A stretch of 64,000 nucleotides of DNA from Enoplolaimus lenunculus (Eukaryota; Nematoda; Enoplea; Enoplida; Thoracostomopsidae), in the NCBI GenBank assembly GCA_030248215.1, contig JASANG010001451.1, forward strand, positions 124,001 through 188,000, written 5' to 3'. A program made the translations under genes and the position numbers. The notes beneath the pieces are model-generated. The model worked only from the letters and a program-made list of their open reading frames with translations, was not told the DNA's origin and ran no database searches. How positions within the stretch are numbered: the stretch's first letter is position 1; each line of letters begins with the position of its first letter. Positions 13,056 through 22,362 of the stretch are shown piece after piece.

Positions 13056-13322
13056 CCACTTCTCACATGGAGTATACTATGAACAACTTTAACTTTATTG
13101 CCAAATATGTACGTGAAATTATGCACAATGCACAATGTGAAACAACTACGCGTGTACACAGTACAAGATCTCCGAAAGACATGAGAGCCCCCTCAGAATC
13201 GATCGTCAAGCTTGTATAGCTGACTAGTAATAGTACACACATCCTATCCAATAGGTCGAAATTTTAATCCTAATTTGAAAGTATATCTCAAACGAAATAA
13301 TAAATATTCATGTGAAAAAGGG
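13056..13322. mobile_element. piggyBac-type MITE with TTAA duplication
   Basis: TTAA at 13052-13055 and 13323-13326 flanks terminal inverted repeats CCACTTCTCACATG and CATGTGAAAAAGGG. TTAA targeting and CC...GG ends are piggyBac hallmarks. The core contains a degraded version of the tRNA-like block seen in the 16116 copy. There is no transposase. It sits just downstream of the exon ending at 13370. Confidence 0.75.
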
Positions 13323-13369
13323 TTAAGCTTGGACGTTTATGACGAAAAATACAACACAAAACGGTTTAC

Positions 13370-14327
13370 CTGTTCCTGACATCCGTTTGTGCCGACGATA
13401 TCACGTGCATTTCTTCTTTGATAACTTCCGGGTTCACGTGACACCGTAGCGTCGTTGACGTGCCGAGGACTTGATTCGTCAGTCATGTAGCCTGTACTAA
13501 TTGTCGAGATGGTCCCCGATCGTAGTCCAGACGACATACCATTCGACCAACGGCCTTCAAACGAACCAGTCTCAGAGCTATCTCTGTCAATAGAACACAC
13601 CGTAGCAGAATTAGGGGTAACCCCCGTTCTGCTTGTTTTAGATTTCGAGGGTATTTCTAGTTTAGGTGGGACTGGTGGAGGTTTGTCCCCGGTTCGATGC
13701 ATAAATGACCGTCTTGGTGGCAGCCGAGGTGGAGAATTTGTCAAATCGTGGGCTATGCCCGCAGATTTACAAGGTAAGCTTCCTATAGGCCGAGTTCTGA
13801 GCTGTAAAATAGAATCGGAATACTTTTTTACCGCATGCTCGTGGGCGGTTTGGTGTGTGACTCCAGTTGGATTACGAAACACTACGTCTGAAGTGTTGAG
13901 TTTCGATCCATGAGCACTACTGCTGGGTACGGCGGTTGCTTTAGGGGTCGTTGCATCATAATTAGCATCAGTACAGGTGACGTAGCTAATATTGGCGCCA
14001 GAATGTTGTGGCGCGCGAATTTGCATACGATGCATAAATGTCATGGTTTGCTTTTGAGATACAAGTTCAGTTGAGCAGTTGATAATGCTGGACGATTGAA
14101 ACGAGCAACTTGACTCCGTTTTCGATGAATGATGACTTTCTAAACGGGTTGCGAGCATTTCAGACAGTGTTGGTTGACTCGACAGTAAGCTGGTATGCGC
14201 CGACTCGTTCGTAGGAGTACAAAGATCGTCGTTGTCGGCTGCTAATAAAGTTGTTGTTGGCTGATGTTTCGCTTGCTTTGGAGAGTGAGGTAGAAGTTTT
14301 GATAGATCAGTAGGAAATGGGCGGAGT
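13370..14327 (-). CDS. RAPGEF1: RAPGEF1 (C3G) exon with two proline-rich SH3 ligands
   Basis: RAPGEF1 is a Rap1/R-Ras guanine nucleotide exchange factor recruited to the membrane by Crk adaptors, whose SH3 domain binds PxLPxK-type motifs. This 958-bp exon runs from an acceptor (GTAACTTTTAG) to a donor (GTAAAC). It starts with one base that completes an Arg codon and ends in phase 0. The 319 codons are mostly Ser/Thr-rich disordered sequence. Two ligands are visible, SPPRLPPRRSF (near 13732) and KPPPVPPKLEIP (near 13684), spaced as in the Crk-binding region of C3G. A later Ser-rich stretch (STGYMTDESSP) contains a Tyr in an acidic setting. A shorter plus-strand frame inside the exon (13509-13913) is an antisense shadow. 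No domain with conserved structure lies in this exon, so its assignment depends on its in-phase upstream neighbours. Confidence 0.75.
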
Positions 14328-14636
14328 CTAAAAGTTACAAATTGCAATTTAGGAATTCAAAATGAAAACGTAGCTTTACGATAAGAGTCTATTTGGTGTC
14401 GAACAGTGACGTTGGCTGAACTTTAAAAAGAAAAAGTTAAGTTAAATAACTAATTCGAATGGAATTTGACGTGTAATCAAGTGAAAAAGTTTCTGAAACT
14501 CAGGGATACAGATAACATGTCGGGTATTGGCACACAAGGCGCTTGTACATTCGTTAGTAAGTGGGTAACTAACCGCCGAACCGTTTATAAAAATTCCAGC
14601 TAAAAGGCTACAAATAGGCTGCAAATAAATGATTAC
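14328..14636 (-). other. RAPGEF1 intron, 309 bp
   Basis: This GT-AG intron on the minus strand (donor GTAATC, acceptor CTTTTAG) interrupts an Arg codon after its second base. Nothing else is recognised in it. Confidence 0.8.
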
Positions 14637-15722
14637 CTTTTCCCAAAATTGCCACCATAACCAGTTTCCACCGCTGATGTCATATTTAATCGTCCAATAA
14701 TATCATCGATTGAAGATTGATCATTGCGTTTCACGTTTCCATGGCAACCCGAAGTTGCGTTTGTTACCTGGCAACCGCTTGCGTCAGAAAACGCCGTTAG
14801 TAACGAACTGACGTCACCGTTCAGATGCTGAGGCGGGTAGGGCTGGTCCGGTATTGCGGCAATAGAACTATGAGGGCTTCCTATGAAACCTGAGTCATCC
14901 ATTGGGGACCTATGGCATAAATTTTGTTCTGAGCGGTAGGAAGAATTTGAAGTGCGACCCTCGCCACCTTTTGAGCTAGGACTTGAATCTGTATGGTGGT
15001 CGTCTTGGCTACTAAGGCTGCTCTCAGGCGCAGATACCCGAAGGCTCCAGGGGCTCATGTTGCGAGCCGCGGCCTTAGACAGTTCGCCCCGAGAGTCATC
15101 GCTCCAGGCAGATTCGTTGAACCCGGAATCATACTTCACTGAGGGGTCTATCGTAGTGGAGACTAAATCATGTTGGTACGAATCATGTAAGGTGATTTCT
15201 TTGAAATCTTTCTTGACCTCAGCTTCAGATGGTGGCGAACTTGAAATAGTTTTTGATGCAGTTGACCCTGCACTGCCTGCCAGAGGGCATAAATCACCTA
15301 TCGAGCTTGTCAACAAAGTTTCATCAAAGCGCTTGCCTAGAGATTCTCGAACTCCGTCAGTTGTAGCGGTTTCTGATTTTGATCCGAACCCGGAAGTAAA
15401 TTGTTTTTGACGATGAATCTTTGAGCTCAATTTTGATTGGTTACGCCGTACGCGAGGCGGAAGGGGTGGACCGTCTGTTGCGACCGGGCAAAATGTCCCG
15501 CGAGGAGGTAATGCCGGTGGTCGAATAAGTGCTGGCGACGTGATCAAAGAGTTCAAAGAGTGACTTTTTTCCGGGATTGAACAACCGGACCACGATATTT
15601 GATGGTACGAATCGGTTTTCGAGCCAAGTTCATTTGGTCGGATGGGTTGATCCAAAATGAACGAAAATGGAGACTGGGACAAAGGACCTGTTGGACATCG
15701 TGGTGATGGCTCACAGTTGGCG
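14637..15722 (-). CDS. RAPGEF1: RAPGEF1 (C3G) exon with two proline-rich SH3 ligands
   Basis: This 1086-bp exon begins after acceptor TATCTTTATGTTTCAG and ends at donor GTAATC in phase 2. Two SH3 ligands lie early in it: RPPALPPRG (near 15520) and DGPPLPPRVRR (near 15470). With the pair in the next exon this makes four, matching the multiple Crk-binding sites of vertebrate C3G, where similar PPALPPK motifs recur. The rest is Ser-rich and probably disordered, with repeated DSGF-type acidic motifs (YDSGFNESAW, MDDSGFIGSP) that could be docking or phosphorylation sites. The terminal segment includes SIDDIIGRLNMTS, which resembles the 'EIMSRLTL' helix before the REM domain in C3G only weakly. The exon is unusually long compared with vertebrate RAPGEF1 exons. 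Confidence 0.8.
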
Positions 15723-16115
15723 CTGAAACATAAAGATAGTGCGGATTTACTACTAGTTTGAAGAATTGACGTAAAAACAACGAAGAATTTAAGCCTTACC
15801 CGGTAGCGTGAACTTCAGAGTAAGATTTTTATGAGCGAGTGTAGTAAGCGAGAAAACTTCTGTTGCCTCTATAAGGCGTTACGTTAATGCTATAAAAGGT
15901 CTGTACTTTTTTTGCAAATCGCCTAAGTGATTACTGCTCACCATTCCTGTATTTGCATCTGCACTTGTTCACAAAGCTTAAGTAAACTTAAATATGTGTT
16001 TAGAATAAAACTTAAATGGCTGAACGGACTAACTAAAACTGAAATTAAAGTTTAACTTGAACTGACATATTTTTAATCTTAGGGCGAGTTTAAGCTAAAC
16101 TTATTTTTGTTTTAA

Positions 16116-16366
16116 CCCCTTCTCACATCGAGTTGCTTATTGGCAACTCAGCGCAGTGTATATCCGTTAAATAATATATATCGCGCCGTGTTTAACAATT
16201 GCAACACGTATACATAGTACTAAATCACCACAAGACGTGAGACCCCCCCACAAGCTCCTATAGCTGAGTGGTGATGGTATTCGCCTCCCACTCCAGTCAC
16301 TGGAATTCGAATCCTAGTATAAAAGTAGGTCTCATGGGAAATAGAAAATATTCATGTGAGAAACGG
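16116..16366. mobile_element. piggyBac-type MITE carrying a tRNA-like core
   Basis: Terminal repeats CCCCTTCTCACATCG and CATGTGAGAAACGG match the copy at 13056. The left flank is TTAA, and the right flank is TTAT, a probable decayed duplication. The two copies are diverged internally but share ends, layout and size (251 and 267 bp). Confidence 0.7.
16254..16325 (+). other. tRNA-like sequence inside a MITE
   Basis: TAGCTGAGTGG fits the Pol III A box and GAATTCGAATCC the B box, at tRNA spacing, with TTCGCCTCCCAC in the anticodon position (a Gly- or Val-like layout). The acceptor ends do not pair well, so a working tRNA is unlikely. The copy at 13056 keeps a decayed equivalent (ATAGCTGACTAGTAATAG), so the block belongs to the element. 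Confidence 0.5.
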
Positions 16367-16537
16367 TTATGATATAATTGCTGCTGAGAAATTTTTGTTA
16401 GAAATTTTGTTTTTCGCCAAAGGCAATTAGATATATATGAGCTAAATCACAATTAAGTATTTGAAACATTTATCGCTATCCGTTTCCGGTACTGTTTTGA
16501 AATCCATTTATTTTTTAAGAAGATGCATCTTGCTTAC

Positions 16538-16626
16538 TTAAAAAATAATCTTGGCGCTAGCGAATCTTCGTTATGTACCGCTTTGTTGGCCCGTTTGATA
16601 GATTCCAACGCAAGATCCAATAGTTT
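16538..16626 (-). CDS. RAPGEF1: RAPGEF1 (C3G) exon, N-terminal helical region
   Basis: This 89-bp exon encodes KLLDLALESIKRANKAV and a short tail. It aligns in position with the end of the helical N-terminal region of C3G, before the proline-rich part. The acceptor is TTTTTAG and the donor GTAAGC. It enters in phase 0 and leaves in phase 2, matching both neighbours. It is too small to stand out as an open frame and was found by walking the splice phases. Confidence 0.7.
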
Positions 16627-16868
16627 CTAAAAACACAAAAAGCGACGAAATTAACTAAACACCGTCTTTGCTTTCAAACGCAGGCAAGTCACGTTGCTCT
16701 GTCTACAATTTTTTATATATGAGCAACCTGATGTCACGTTTTAAACTTATTTTTCGCTAATTTTACTATTGTTTTTCATTGTTTAATTAATTGAATTACA
16801 AAGTTCAGTAATTAAAATTATATCACATTTGAAATAATTGAAAATAGAAGACGAAAACGGACACTTAC

Positions 16869-17016
16869 AATTACAGAAATCTTGAGCTCTGAAGATAAAT
16901 GCGACAAGCTTGGCAAACTTTCGTCTTGTTGCCCGCTGATCACTTTCGCGTCGCACCATTTGAGCAGTTTTACCAACGATTTGTAGACTTGACTGTATGA
17001 TTCGACGTATTCTTCG
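16869..17016 (-). CDS. RAPGEF1: RAPGEF1 (C3G) exon, N-terminal helical region
   Basis: This 148-bp exon encodes EEYVESYSQVYKSLVKLLKW and then CDAKVISGQQDES. Human C3G, as I recall it, has the sequence SSCYSRVYQSLANLIRWSDQ at the corresponding place, so the Y-x-x-V-Y-x-S-L-x-x-L-x-x-W pattern is shared. The acceptor is TTTTTGTTTCAG and the donor GTAAGT. The first base completes a Ser codon begun in the previous exon. A different frame over the same bases also stays open but shows no similarity and lacks matching phases. Confidence 0.8.
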
Positions 17017-17473
17017 CTGAAACAAAAACATACTGAAAATAGAACACTACCACAGCAATTTTTTTTATTTACTATTAAAGCCAGTAGGAACTTTATTTTT
17101 TCAACACTCGCAAACAGGCGTGTGAGAAGGTAGAATTAAACGTTTCTCCCGCACACTTGCAAGAAGACTTTGACCTCGTTATCGCTCACGAAATGAAATC
17201 CTGGCTACGCTACTGGCTAAGCTTGAAAAAGCTAGATCACAACTGAGTTTGCTAAGAATAGCAATTATCAGAGTGATCTGTAGCCAATGATTGGTTAATA
17301 TAACAACACAAACAAAATGTTAACCAATCACAATAAGCTGGAGATGAAATTTTGGTCTGTAAATCGATTTTACGTTTTTCAGTGGGGCTTTTCATAGTCT
17401 GTCCTACGTACGCCTTGGTTCCTAAACCAGACACTTTTTTCAAAGAAGTACTGATGCATTTTAGTTTGCTCAC

Positions 17474-17655
17474 CTTTGATTATTTTCAGCTGCTGCGGTA
17501 TCGTTTAATATCATTAGAAGCTTGAATATTGAGTCCAGCACAGCGCTTGCGCCTCCAGACAACATTTCGTTGTTTGCGGCTTTATCTGCGGCACCTTGTA
17601 AGAATCGCAGCGATACGAATAGTTCTTTTTGAAGCTGATCGAGTTTGGCTTGAGT
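17474..17655 (-). CDS. RAPGEF1: RAPGEF1 (C3G) exon, N-terminal helical region
   Basis: This 182-bp exon (acceptor TTTGTTTCAG, donor GTGAGC, phase 0 in and phase 2 out) encodes a helical segment. LFVSLRFLQGAADKA and NEMLSGGASAVLDSIFKLLM correspond to the C3G segment VVSALRYFKTIVDKM and VLEMLPGSASKVLEAILPL. This is the strongest similarity in the gene and anchors the RAPGEF1 call. The region lies N-terminal to the Crk-binding prolines. It is followed closely on the 5' side (within about 100 bp) by the antisense Ty3/gypsy element, which lies in the intron upstream of this exon. Confidence 0.85.
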
Positions 17656-17789
17656 CTGAAACAAATGTAACAAATCGTTGTAAAATTGCCGTTTTAAATA
17701 AGCCTACACACTCCGCTATTACGTTACAGAAATTATATAAGTGTTATAAAACTATGGGAAATTAAACAGCGCTGTAGTGCAGACACAAA

Positions 17790-18899
17790 TCTGCATTACG
17801 ATGGCTTCTTGTGCTAGCTGGGGATGTTGAGTTAAACCCCGGTCCTTTGAATCTGATGCAGTACACAAAGAGTGAGCTAACATCCGTGTTGCAGATTTTG
17901 CATGAAACCGACCCCACTTTTGTTATTCCAGAAACGTTGCAGAAAAAGGATTTGATCGGGATGTTGGAGCCGTATGGTGATAAGCTGTTGAGTGTGTTAT
18001 TTTTAGCGGTGAAGCCTCCAGTAGTGACAGAGCTTACACAGCAGGCGTTTGCTGGTGATATCGGGAAAACAGTGAAGTTACCCGAATTTTTTGAGACTGA
18101 TACAAAGCGATGGTTTGAAACAGTTGAGCAGATGCTCACTGGCTCATCAGACATTGTGCGCAAAAACAGTCTCCTCAGAGTGGTACCTTTAACAGCCTTG
18201 AAGCAGTGTGGCGCTGATGTGTCACTTAATTTCGAACAGCTTCGAGATCAGATTGTTAGACACTTCGATGATACGGCGGAACAGAAGCTCAGGAAGTTGC
18301 TGAGTGAACAAAGTCTTGGCGACCAGAAGCCATCTTCCGCATTGCGCCATTTGAAACAGTTGGCTCCGAACAACCAGAATTTGGTGAAACTGCGTTTCCT
18401 GGAAATTTTGCCCACTGAGATAAGGGTTGTTTTGTCTACCCTTGGAGATGATACTGCATTGGAACGGCTTGCTGAGGCTGCGGATAAAATGATAGATCAA
18501 ATGCCGCAGTGTAGCAGGGTGGTGAATTCCATCCGCGATCCACAGCAGACACAGTCTTCTTCACAAGACACAATGGACGATTTGAAGGTACAAATTACGG
18601 AGTTAACGAAAGCAGTCCACGCGATTAATCTATCCAATCGCGCCAGGAGCAGGACCAGGAATAGGTGGCGAAACACGAATAGACCCCAAAATGGCCGCCA
18701 ACAATTTGACGGCCACCGCAACCATTTACAACATGATCGTAGTGTTTCGCGGCCGAGTCGGAGTCTGCAAACAAATCGGTTTTGTTTTTATCACAGTCGG
18801 TTCGGTGAGAATGCTTTCAGATGTGTTGGTCCGTGCGCTTGGAATTCCCGATCGGGAAACGGGCGAAATCCGGCGCCAGTGCGGCCCACGCCGGAGTAA
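17790..18899 (+). CDS. Fossil gag with N-terminal 2A-like peptide and Cys/His motif
   Basis: The frame begins with a short hydrophobic stretch and the 2A signature DVELNPGP (17823-17846). In 2A peptides the final Gly-Pro bond is skipped during translation, and hydrophobic N-terminal 2As are known from some sea urchin and amphioxus non-LTR elements. A capsid-like helical region follows (VKLPEFFETDTKRWFETVEQ and onward, about 18075-18500), then an Arg/Asn-rich nucleic-acid-binding region. The C-terminal motif CFYHSRFGENAFRC with PCAW resembles the CxYHRRFG..A..C..PC ending of many animal gypsy gags, in place of a classical CCHC knuckle. The frame overlaps pol by about 80 bp. Confidence 0.8.
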   Translation, partial: SALRWLLVLAGDVELNPGPLNLMQYTKSELTSVLQILHETDPTFVIPETLQKKDLIGMLEPYGDKLLSVLFLAVKPPVVTELTQQAFAGDIGKTVKLPEFFETDTKRWFETVEQMLTGSSDIVRKNSLLRVVPLTALKQCGADVSLNFEQLRDQIVRHFDDTAEQKLRKLLSEQSLGDQKPSSALRHLKQLAPNNQNLVKLRFLEILPTEIRVVLSTLGDDTALERLAEAADKMIDQMPQCSRVVNSIRDPQQTQSSSQDTMDDLKVQITELTKAVHAINLSNRARSRTRNRWRNTNRPQNGRQQFDGHRNHLQHDRSVSRPSRSLQTNRFCFYHSRFGENAFRCVGPCAWNSRSGNGRNPAPVRPTPE

Positions 18900-21800
18900 A
18901 CACTATTTTTGTAGCCGCCAGTGATGTTGGTCACTTTATTGCAGACACTGGAAGTGACTGCAGCATACTGCCAAAGCGTTTCAGCAAGTTAGGAAGCGCT
19001 ATTCAACGCAGAGCTGCTTTAAAACTTAGTGCGGCAAATGATTCTAATATTGAAATTTTTGGTGAGCGGCAGCTCACTTTTAACCTCAATTGCCTTGATC
19101 GTACTTTTACATGGAATTTTTTGATTGCGGACGTAGTTCAACCGATCTTGGGCCGTGATTTTTTAGCACATAACAAACTGTTAGTGGATTGTTCGAAGCA
19201 GACACTGAAAGAAGTTGGACAAGCCTGTGGGTCCAGTCAAGTGGGGATCAGTTGTTTTAATGTTAATGGTAAGCCGTTAGTTCAGCGCTATTCCAGTTTG
19301 TTCAATGAAATTTCTCCTACCGACGAGATACGCCATCCGGTGGAACATCACATAACCACATCTGGTCCTCCTAGTTTTGCGAGGCCCAGAAGATTGTTTG
19401 GAGAAAAGTTGCGTATTGCGCGAGAACATTTCACCAAGTTGGAACGACAGGGTATTGTTTATCGTGGCGAGTCGGCATGGGCCACGCCACTGCATATGGC
19501 GCCAAAGCAGGATGCTAATGAGCCTTGGCGTCCTTGCGGGGACTATCGGCAATTAAACAGAAATACGTTGCCTGATAGATACCCCATGCCCAACTTGGCG
19601 GATATTACTAATGAACTTCACGGGGCGACCGTGTTTTCCAAGCTTGATTTAGTGAGTGCTTACCACCAAATACCAGTAGCTAAAGAAGATCAACCGAAAA
19701 CAGCGATAACTATGCCATTCGGTTTGTTCTTGTATAGACGCATGCCATTTGGCCTACGGAATGCTGCACAGACGTTCCAGCGTTTGATTGACATTGCATT
19801 GCAGGATCTACCGTATGCAAGAGCGTACATGGACGATATTCTGGTAGCCAGTAACACAGAGTCTGAGCATGTGAAGCATCTTGAATTAGTTTTCGAGCGT
19901 TTGAAACATTTCAATCTTCGACTTAAATGCAAGAAGTGCCAATTTTTTTGCTCGAAGGTGAACTTTGTTGGCATAGAAATAACACAGCAAGGTATCCGGC
20001 CTGTGGCTGAGAAGATTGCGGCCATTGATAGCATAGCGCAACCCCAAACGGTACGAGAATTGAAAAGTTTTCTCGGTGCGGCAGGTTTCTATCATCGGTT
20101 TGTGAAGAATTTTTCGCAAATATCCGCACCACTCACCTCGTTGACCCGTGGCCTCCAGATAAAGAGTGTGGCTAAGCTGAAATGGGAACAATCTTCCGAA
20201 GCGGCGTTCAAAGCGTTGAAACAGGCGCTGAAAGAGTCGGTAACGCTGTCATTCCCAGATCCCACCGCAAGACTCGAACTTGTTACGGATGCTTCGTCTG
20301 TTGCTGTGGGCGCAGTGTTGCACCAGATTGTTGAAGATATCAAGCAGCCGCTGGCATTCTTCTCACGAAAACTCAATGACGCGGAACGACGCAAATCCGC
20401 TTTTGACCGCGAGCTGTTGGCGATTTATTTGAGTCTGAAACATTTTAGTTGGTTGTTGGGTGTACCATTTCGAGTCGTCACTGATCATAAACCTCTGCTT
20501 CACGCTCTAGGTATGAAAGCCCCGACCCCGCAGCAATCACGCTGGTTATCCTACATTTCCGAGTTTAACTGTACAATCCTTCATGTCTCCGGTGTCGAGA
20601 ACGTGGTTGCCGATAACTTATCGCGGTCGGTGCAAGCAATCTCAGTAAAAATTGATGACTCTATTTCACGTGAGCAGAAGCTAGATCAGGAGTTACAACT
20701 ATTTTTTAAGAATTCGTCGTATCAGCTAGTGGAGCGTAAAATTGATGGATCTGTAGTCATTTGTGATAGATTATTCCGCCCTTTCGTTCCTAAATGTATG
20801 CGATACGAGTTATTTTTGCAATTACATTCGCTTTCACACCCGAATTCAGCAGCAACACTGCGTTTGGTTAAGGCCAATTATACTTGGCCGGGTGTCAGTC
20901 GGGATATAAAGCTTTGGACAAAGTACTGTGAGCGGTGCCAAAAGGGTAAAATATGGCGTCATACAAAGTCTCCGGTGGGTAACATACCAACAACCTCAAG
21001 ATTCCACACAGTCCACATTGACATTGTAGGACCCCTGCCACCGTCGAACGGATATCGATATCTCGTGACGATAATAGACCGTTTCACTAGATGGACTGAG
21101 GTGGTTCCGGTGGGTGACATATCCACTAATTCCGTGGTACAAGCGTTTATCCAAGCTTGGGTAGCCAGATTTGGAGTTCCACCGTACGATAATATCAGAT
21201 CGTGGTAGTCAATTCGAGTCTGCAGTTTGGAACCTTCTCATGCATACTTTATCCATTGAACGTAAGCGAACAACAGCCTACCACCCGTGTGCCAACGGTG
21301 CAATTGAAAGATTTCATCGTACGCTCAAGAATGCACTGCGAACTAGTTGCAGCGGACGAGATTGGTACCATTCTTTACCCCTGTCGCTTCTCGGGATCCG
21401 CAACACTGTGAATGAGCAAGGTTTCAGCCCCTCACAGCTCGTATTTGGGTCCAATGTTGAACTTCCGGTTCAGTTTTTTGTGCCGACCAAGTCTGACTTT
21501 GAAACACCTACTGCATCATTTCTGGAAAAGTTTTTCTCGCAGGTTAGGTCGTTCCCGTGTCCACAAAGGAAGCATACGACAGCTCACTATGTTCCAAAGG
21601 ATTTGTCTAAGTGCGAGTACGTGTGGTTGCACGAAAAAGTACCAAAATCATCACTTTGTCATCGATACTCTGGCCCATACAAGGTTGTGTCCAGAGATGA
21701 CAAGACCGTTTCAATTGAAATTAATGGTCGTTCGGATAGAGTTTCTCTTGATCGTGTTAAACCGGCGTTTCTGCAAGCAGATTTAGAAGAAAGGGGCCAG

Positions 21801-22190
21801 GAACCACGTAGTCAGAGAAAAACAGACACCACGGTTCCAACAGACAGTTCTTCTGTACCAAACCAATTGGAATTGGTAGAAAACACAGTCGTGTTAGCCA
21901 AATTTCCTCACTATCCGTTTTGGCCCGCAGTAGTTGTAGATCCAACACAGACTCCATTGCAGCATGTTAGAAAACGTGGTTACCAAGTACCGGTAAGGTT
22001 TTTTTCAACAAATCGCTTCGCTTATATTCCATTGTCGGATATAAAATTCTTTGCGGAAGTCAATACCAACCATAGGGCCTTAAAACGGGCATTTGTGGAA
22101 GCTAAAAGTTTCATTGCTGCATGGTCAGAAAAACTTAATGTTAAAACAACGCAAAAGCAAGTTAAGTTTGATATTGGCAAAAAATAAAAC
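18821..22190 (+). CDS. Fossil pol: protease, RT, RNase H, integrase with GPY/F and PWWP
   Basis: The protease shows IADTGSDCS (near 18940). RT has FSKLDLVSAYHQIP, MPFGLRNAAQTFQ and the catalytic YMDDIL (about 19490-19860). RNase H has LVTDASS, DRELLAIY and VTDHKPLLHAL (20270-20630). Integrase has an HHCC zinc finger (HSLSHPN ... CERCQKGK, 20820-20950) and a DDE core (VHIDIVGPL, ISDRGSQFES, NGAIERFHRTL, about 21010-21330). A GPY/F module (SGPYKVVSRDD..DRVKPAF) follows, then a PWWP domain. The order and motifs are those of Ty3/gypsy. The reading is not continuous, and about one break is apparent. Confidence 0.9.
21880..22130 (+). other. PWWP domain at the integrase C-terminus
   Basis: VVLAKFPHYPFWPAVVVDP is a PWWP signature (here YPFWP). 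It is followed by YQVPVRFFSTNRFAYIPLSD, the expected V-x-F-F-x-T-x-x-x-A-x-I beta strands, and a terminal helix (ALKRAFVEAKSFIAAW). PWWP domains bind nucleosomes carrying methylated H3K36. Its place after GPY/F is where chromoviruses carry a chromodomain. Confidence 0.75.
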
Positions 22191-22362
22191 AATTTTTTGA
22201 AAATGCAGTTACACTTAACATTATTTCAACTAATATGATTTAGTTGAAACATAGTCACACGTTCGCTGGAAGCTGAACCACGTTGGCGTAGGTGGAAAGC
22301 ATATTCGTGTGATTATGTTTCTCCTGTTGAGCGTTAAGTAAAGTATAGCTTAATTTTAGGCA

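Larger units (their letters stand above)
6236..13369. other. Large RAPGEF1 intron, MITE-rich
   Basis: No exon is supported on either strand. The contents are GGGTAA-type elements, family A and C MITEs, CCTAAG tracts, a tRNA-derived fragment and a piggyBac-type MITE. A strong plus-strand donor-like GTGGTAAGTTT at about 6361 is not attached to any recognisable exon. Confidence 0.5.

Noticed and set aside
13509-13913. Plus-strand open frame of 134 codons
   Set aside because: It is antisense to a RAPGEF1 exon whose splice sites and phases fit, and it has no recognisable motif.
14952-15410. Plus-strand open frame of 152 codons
   Set aside because: It is an antisense shadow of the long Ser/Pro-rich RAPGEF1 exon.
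16783-17031. A different minus-strand frame over the 16869-17016 exon
   Set aside because: Only the frame reading EEYVESYSQVYKSL matches C3G and joins in phase with both neighbours.
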